Source of the DNA: Peptostreptococcaceae bacterium
Lineage (GTDB): Bacteria > Bacillota_A > Clostridia > Peptostreptococcales > Acidaminobacteraceae
Direction of reading: 5' to 3'
Assembly (NCBI GenBank): GCA_013619035.1
Contig: JABXKX010000359.1
Span: 1-7,116 of the forward strand
Length of the DNA stretch: 7,116 nt
A program made the position numbers and the translations under genes. The notes below the pieces were generated by a model. That model had not been told where the DNA came from, did not search any database, and saw only the letters and a program-made list of their open reading frames with translations. Position 1 is the first letter of the stretch. Every line of letters starts with the position of its first letter. This document shows positions 5,216 to 7,116 of the stretch, piece after piece.

Positions 5216-5962
5216 TTAATATTGGACGCTTAATAAACAAAGTCCGCTAGCACTAGATATGTGTCCGACACTATCAGGTTCTTTGAATTCAAAGGCATTT
5301 TCAATACTTATTACAGGAATTTGTCCAAGACCGATTTGAACTAAAGTACCAACTATCTTTTTCTCCATATTCAATAAGAATCCATTTGCAGTCATTGTGA
5401 TGATAATTTCGTAATCATTTTCTTTTACATCAATCGAAATCATTTCTTTAATTGATTTCCTAGTTTTTCTATTAGTTGTAAAAGCCAAGAAATCATGTTC
5501 TCCTAAGAAGCTCTCTGCAGCTTTTTTCATTTTATCAACATCTAGCAACTGAACCATCAAGTTAACAAATTGTCGCTCGAACAAAGGTCGATTTGGGGCA
5601 TCCTTTTTCCATAAACGGTACTGATAAGTTGCACTTTTCATTTGATATCTACTATGAAAACGAGCATCTACTGGCTCTACTGATAAAATAATAATATCAT
5701 CTGTTAGATATTTTTCGAAATAGTCACGGATTTCATTTTCATTCAATTTACCATTTGGCGCAGTGAAAGAAACAATTTGTCCCTTTGCATGAACACCAGC
5801 ATCGGTACTCACTGCACCGATCACTTCAACTTCTGTTTCGTAAAGCTTATTCAATATGAGTTCCAATTTCCCTTGAATACTTTTTTCTAAATTACCTTTT
5901 GATTTATTAAAACCTTTATATTTTCTACCATCATACGCTATGGTCATTTTATAGTTTTTCAT
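5216..5962 (-). CDS. truA: TruA-family tRNA pseudouridine synthase, divergent
   Basis: TruA converts uridines 38-40 of the tRNA anticodon arm to pseudouridine. The 248 residues fit the family's usual 245-270. Family landmarks: AYDGRKYKGF near the start (9-18), IQGKLELIL (29-37), the catalytic-loop motif STDAGVHAKGQ with catalytic Asp54, RFHSRYQMKSATYQYRL (101-117) carrying the conserved tyrosine region, EHDFLAF (155-161), and the C-terminal NGFLLNMEKKIVGTL. Two key positions differ: the arginine before Thr-Asp in the usual GRTDAGVHA is Ser52, and the usual MVR arginine in the C-terminal motif is lysine (MEKK, Lys201). It could therefore be a specialised paralogue; Firmicutes often carry more than one TruA. 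The start has an excellent AAGGAGA six bases upstream. It stands alone with its own promoter and terminator, unrelated to the neighbouring fermentation genes. Confidence 0.88.
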   Translation of the reverse strand: MKNYKMTIAYDGRKYKGFNKSKGNLEKSIQGKLELILNKLYETEVEVIGAVSTDAGVHAKGQIVSFTAPNGKLNENEIRDYFEKYLTDDIIILSVEPVDARFHSRYQMKSATYQYRLWKKDAPNRPLFERQFVNLMVQLLDVDKMKKAAESFLGEHDFLAFTTNRKTRKSIKEMISIDVKENDYEIIITMTANGFLLNMEKKIVGTLVQIGLGQIPVISIENAFEFKEPDSVGHISSASGLCLLSVQY

Positions 5963-5968
5963 TTGAAG

Positions 5969-5975
5969 TCTCCTT
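5969..5975 (-). promoter_or_regulatory. Ribosome binding site of truA
   Basis: AAGGAGA on the minus strand, six bases before ATG at 5962; close to ideal for a Firmicute and it fixes the start. Confidence 0.85.
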
Positions 5976-5996
5976 TTTTAAAATAGTAATGAGTAC

Positions 5997-6025
5997 ATTC
6001 TATCATAAATCATACGTTTAGTTAA
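5997..6025 (-). promoter_or_regulatory. Sigma-70-type promoter of truA
   Basis: On the minus strand TTAACT (6025-6020) and TAGAAT (6002-5997) are separated by 17 bases, with TGA directly before the -10 box (extended -10). The -10 matches consensus at five of six bases, the -35 at four of six. The start would be near 5990, giving a leader of about 28 bases that contains the ribosome binding site. Confidence 0.6.
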
Positions 6026-6419
6026 GATAACATTAATCTTTACATAAAAACTGTTGATCCAATAATTATCCCACGGTAACAAAGTAATTTTTTAGATTAT
6101 TGTATCCAACTTATCGTTGGTTCTAATGTCGTAAATTTACCATTTTTATAAACATAATCGCGCATTTATCAAATTTCAGCCTTACCGAAGCTCTGCTTTG
6201 CCAACTGGCTTTAACTCTTTTAATGTGGCAACCTCAGATCCCAGATTCATTTTCCACTCATTATAGTTCTGTTAGACATAATCTTATAAGAATATTTAAA
6301 TTACATCATTCTACTTCTATAGAAAAATCATAAAGGTATTCTAATCATCATTGGTAAAATACCAGTTATTTTAATTGGAGTTTCCATAGCACTATTCTTT
6401 AAGACTGCATTTAGGGCAT

Positions 6420-6446
6420 AATAAAAAACCACTTTTCAGTGGTCTT
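6420..6446 (-). terminator. Intrinsic terminator of the RidA-like gene
   Basis: Minus-strand RNA folds as ACCACT-GAAA-AGTGGT (6443-6428), a six-base-pair stem that extends to nine pairs with one G-U and two A-U pairs. It is capped by a stable GAAA tetraloop and followed by a run of six U. It lies about 40 bases past the stop codon at 6486. Clear-cut. Confidence 0.85.
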
Positions 6447-6485
6447 AAATAATTACTTTACTTTTGATAACAGATAAGGATTTAG

Positions 6486-7116
6486 TTATGCTGTTGGAGG
6501 AGTTCCTTCAGCGTTTGATACAACTGCATCGATTTGGATTAAAGCATCTTGAGGAATAGCTGATACGCCAACTGTTCTTCTAGCAGGAGTACCTGTTGGG
6601 AAGAATGTTGTATAAATTTCATCTACAGCATCAATATCTTCGATATTCTTAAGGAAGATATTAATTTTAACTACATCTTCCATAACGTGATCAACACTTT
6701 CAATAATTGCCTTGATGTTTTTTAAACACTGTCCAGCCTGCTCTTTAACACCACCAGCGACAAATTTACCAGTTTTTGCTTCTAAAGGTAATTGAGCTGA
6801 AATATGATTGTAATGAGAAAACGCTACTGTTTGTGTAGATAGAGAACTTTTTGGTGCATTTTCAGTATTGTTTGCTTCTATGATAATACCATGTCTATCT
6901 TCAACGATTTGTGGAGGTGTACCATCTCCATGTGCTACTACTGCTTCAATTTGCACTAAAGCATCCATCGGTAATGCTGAAACTTCAACTGCAGTACGTG
7001 CAGGGACATAAGCTACTGCTCTTGCGATAGCTGAATCTGGGAAGAATGTTGTATAAACTTCGTTTACTGCTTCAATATCCGATAGGTCTTTAAGGAAAAT
7101 ATTAATTTTAACGATA
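6486..7116 (-). CDS. Tandem two-domain RidA/YjgF/YER057c/UK114-family protein, 5' part cut by window edge
   Basis: RidA proteins hydrolyse reactive enamine/imine intermediates such as 2-aminoacrylate released by PLP enzymes; many relatives have other roles. The frame stays open from the stop at 6486 to the window edge (209 codons), so the ATG at 6968 is an internal methionine, not the start. It contains the C-terminal half of one RidA domain and a complete second one. VKINIFLK-x-IYTTFFP in domain 2 repeats VKINIFLK-x-VYTTFFP in domain 1. Both copies keep the PAR arginine that binds the substrate carboxylate in RidA (PARTAVEV and PARRTVGV). Domain 1 keeps the later QIEAVV glutamate; domain 2 has QIDAVV. 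Copies share 20 identical bases (6597-6616, 7038-7057), so the duplication is fairly recent or homogenised. Domain 1 carries eight extra residues before its PAR motif. Function beyond the family is not evident. Confidence 0.87.
   Translation of the reverse strand, partial: IVKINIFLKDLSDIEAVNEVYTTFFPDSAIARAVAYVPARTAVEVSALPMDALVQIEAVVAHGDGTPPQIVEDRHGIIIEANNTENAPKSSLSTQTVAFSHYNHISAQLPLEAKTGKFVAGGVKEQAGQCLKNIKAIIESVDHVMEDVVKINIFLKNIEDIDAVDEIYTTFFPTGTPARRTVGVSAIPQDALIQIDAVVSNAEGTPPTA
6597..6616. repeat. Intragenic direct repeat of the RidA duplication, copy in domain 2
   Basis: TGGGAAGAATGTTGTATAAA is identical at 7038-7057, 441 bases (147 codons) away, and the identity continues imperfectly on both sides. 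It is the strongest DNA trace of the tandem domain duplication. Confidence 0.85.
7038..7057. repeat. Intragenic direct repeat of the RidA duplication, copy in domain 1
   Basis: Identical over 20 bases to 6597-6616; see that entry. A second nearly identical patch, TTAAGGAARATATTAATTTT, occurs around 6652-6671 and 7091-7110. Confidence 0.85.

Larger units (their letters stand above)
5963..6485. other. 523-base gap between the RidA-like gene and truA
   Basis: No intact gene is seen. The right end carries the terminator of the RidA-like gene and the left end the truA promoter and ribosome binding site. The middle (about 6178-6262) is noticeably richer in G and C than its surroundings. On the minus strand it holds a 22-codon frame, ATG at 6252, reading MNLGSEVATLKELKPVGKAE then LR and a stop, and an overlapping stop-free frame of about 38 codons. 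I recognise neither, and they may be the worn remains of a gene. A plus-strand hydrophobic stretch ending at 6422 (PVILIGVSIALFFKTAFRA) has no usable start codon. Confidence 0.5.

Noticed and set aside
6350..6422. Plus-strand hydrophobic peptide (ILIGVSIALFFKTAFRA) as a small membrane protein
   Set aside because: No ATG, GTG or TTG start follows the upstream in-frame stop and no ribosome binding site fits; AT-rich DNA often yields such hydrophobic runs.
6966..6968. ATG as start of the RidA-like gene
   Set aside because: The frame continues open through 49 more codons to the window edge and encodes a clear RidA domain end, so this methionine is internal.

Overview
This is an AT-rich window in which every recognisable gene lies on the minus strand, so it is best read from right to left. 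Gene content points to an anaerobic, amino-acid- or succinate-fermenting Firmicute (class Clostridia). The evidence is a 4-hydroxybutyryl-CoA dehydratase very like the Clostridium aminobutyricum enzyme, a 4-hydroxybutyrate-type CoA-transferase, a PAS-containing sigma-54 activator, strong AGGAGG-like ribosome binding sites and low GC. No species can be named from the sequence alone.

Layout from right to left: (1) 7116-6486, the 3' part of a gene for a tandem (two-domain) RidA/YjgF-family protein, cut by the window edge and followed by a clear intrinsic terminator. (2) 6485-5963, a 523-base gap that ends in a good sigma-70-type promoter and ribosome binding site for the next gene. (3) 5962-5216, a divergent TruA-family tRNA pseudouridine synthase, followed by a hairpin terminator. 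(4) 5215-4708, a 508-base gap with a probable plus-strand remnant of an IS200/IS605-type tnpB tail and a possible promoter for the regulator. (5) 4707-3031, a 558-residue sigma-54 enhancer-binding protein (PAS-PAS-AAA+-Fis-type HTH) starting at GTG. (6) 3030-2761, a compact control region with three copies of a dyad, consensus GTTYCA-N4-TGRAAC, and a near-perfect -24/-12 sigma-54 promoter. (7) 2760-1306, abfD. (8) 1302-1003, a stand-alone NifU C-terminal-domain (Nfu) protein. (9) 973-1, the N-terminal 324 codons of the CoA-transferase, cut by the window edge.

How the genes work together: the last three genes are tightly spaced (3 and 29 bases) and form one operon. The CoA-transferase would activate 4-hydroxybutyrate to 4-hydroxybutyryl-CoA. 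AbfD, a [4Fe-4S]/FAD enzyme, would dehydrate it to crotonyl-CoA on the way to butyrate. The Nfu protein is a plausible supplier of the iron-sulfur cluster to AbfD. The adjacent regulator almost certainly binds the three dyads and drives the operon from the sigma-54 promoter, which makes this a self-contained, sigma-54-controlled 4-hydroxybutyrate fermentation module. The most interesting points are this regulatory architecture (including one activator site that doubles as a terminator hairpin), the Nfu gene inside the operon, and a TruA that appears to have lost two normally invariant arginines.
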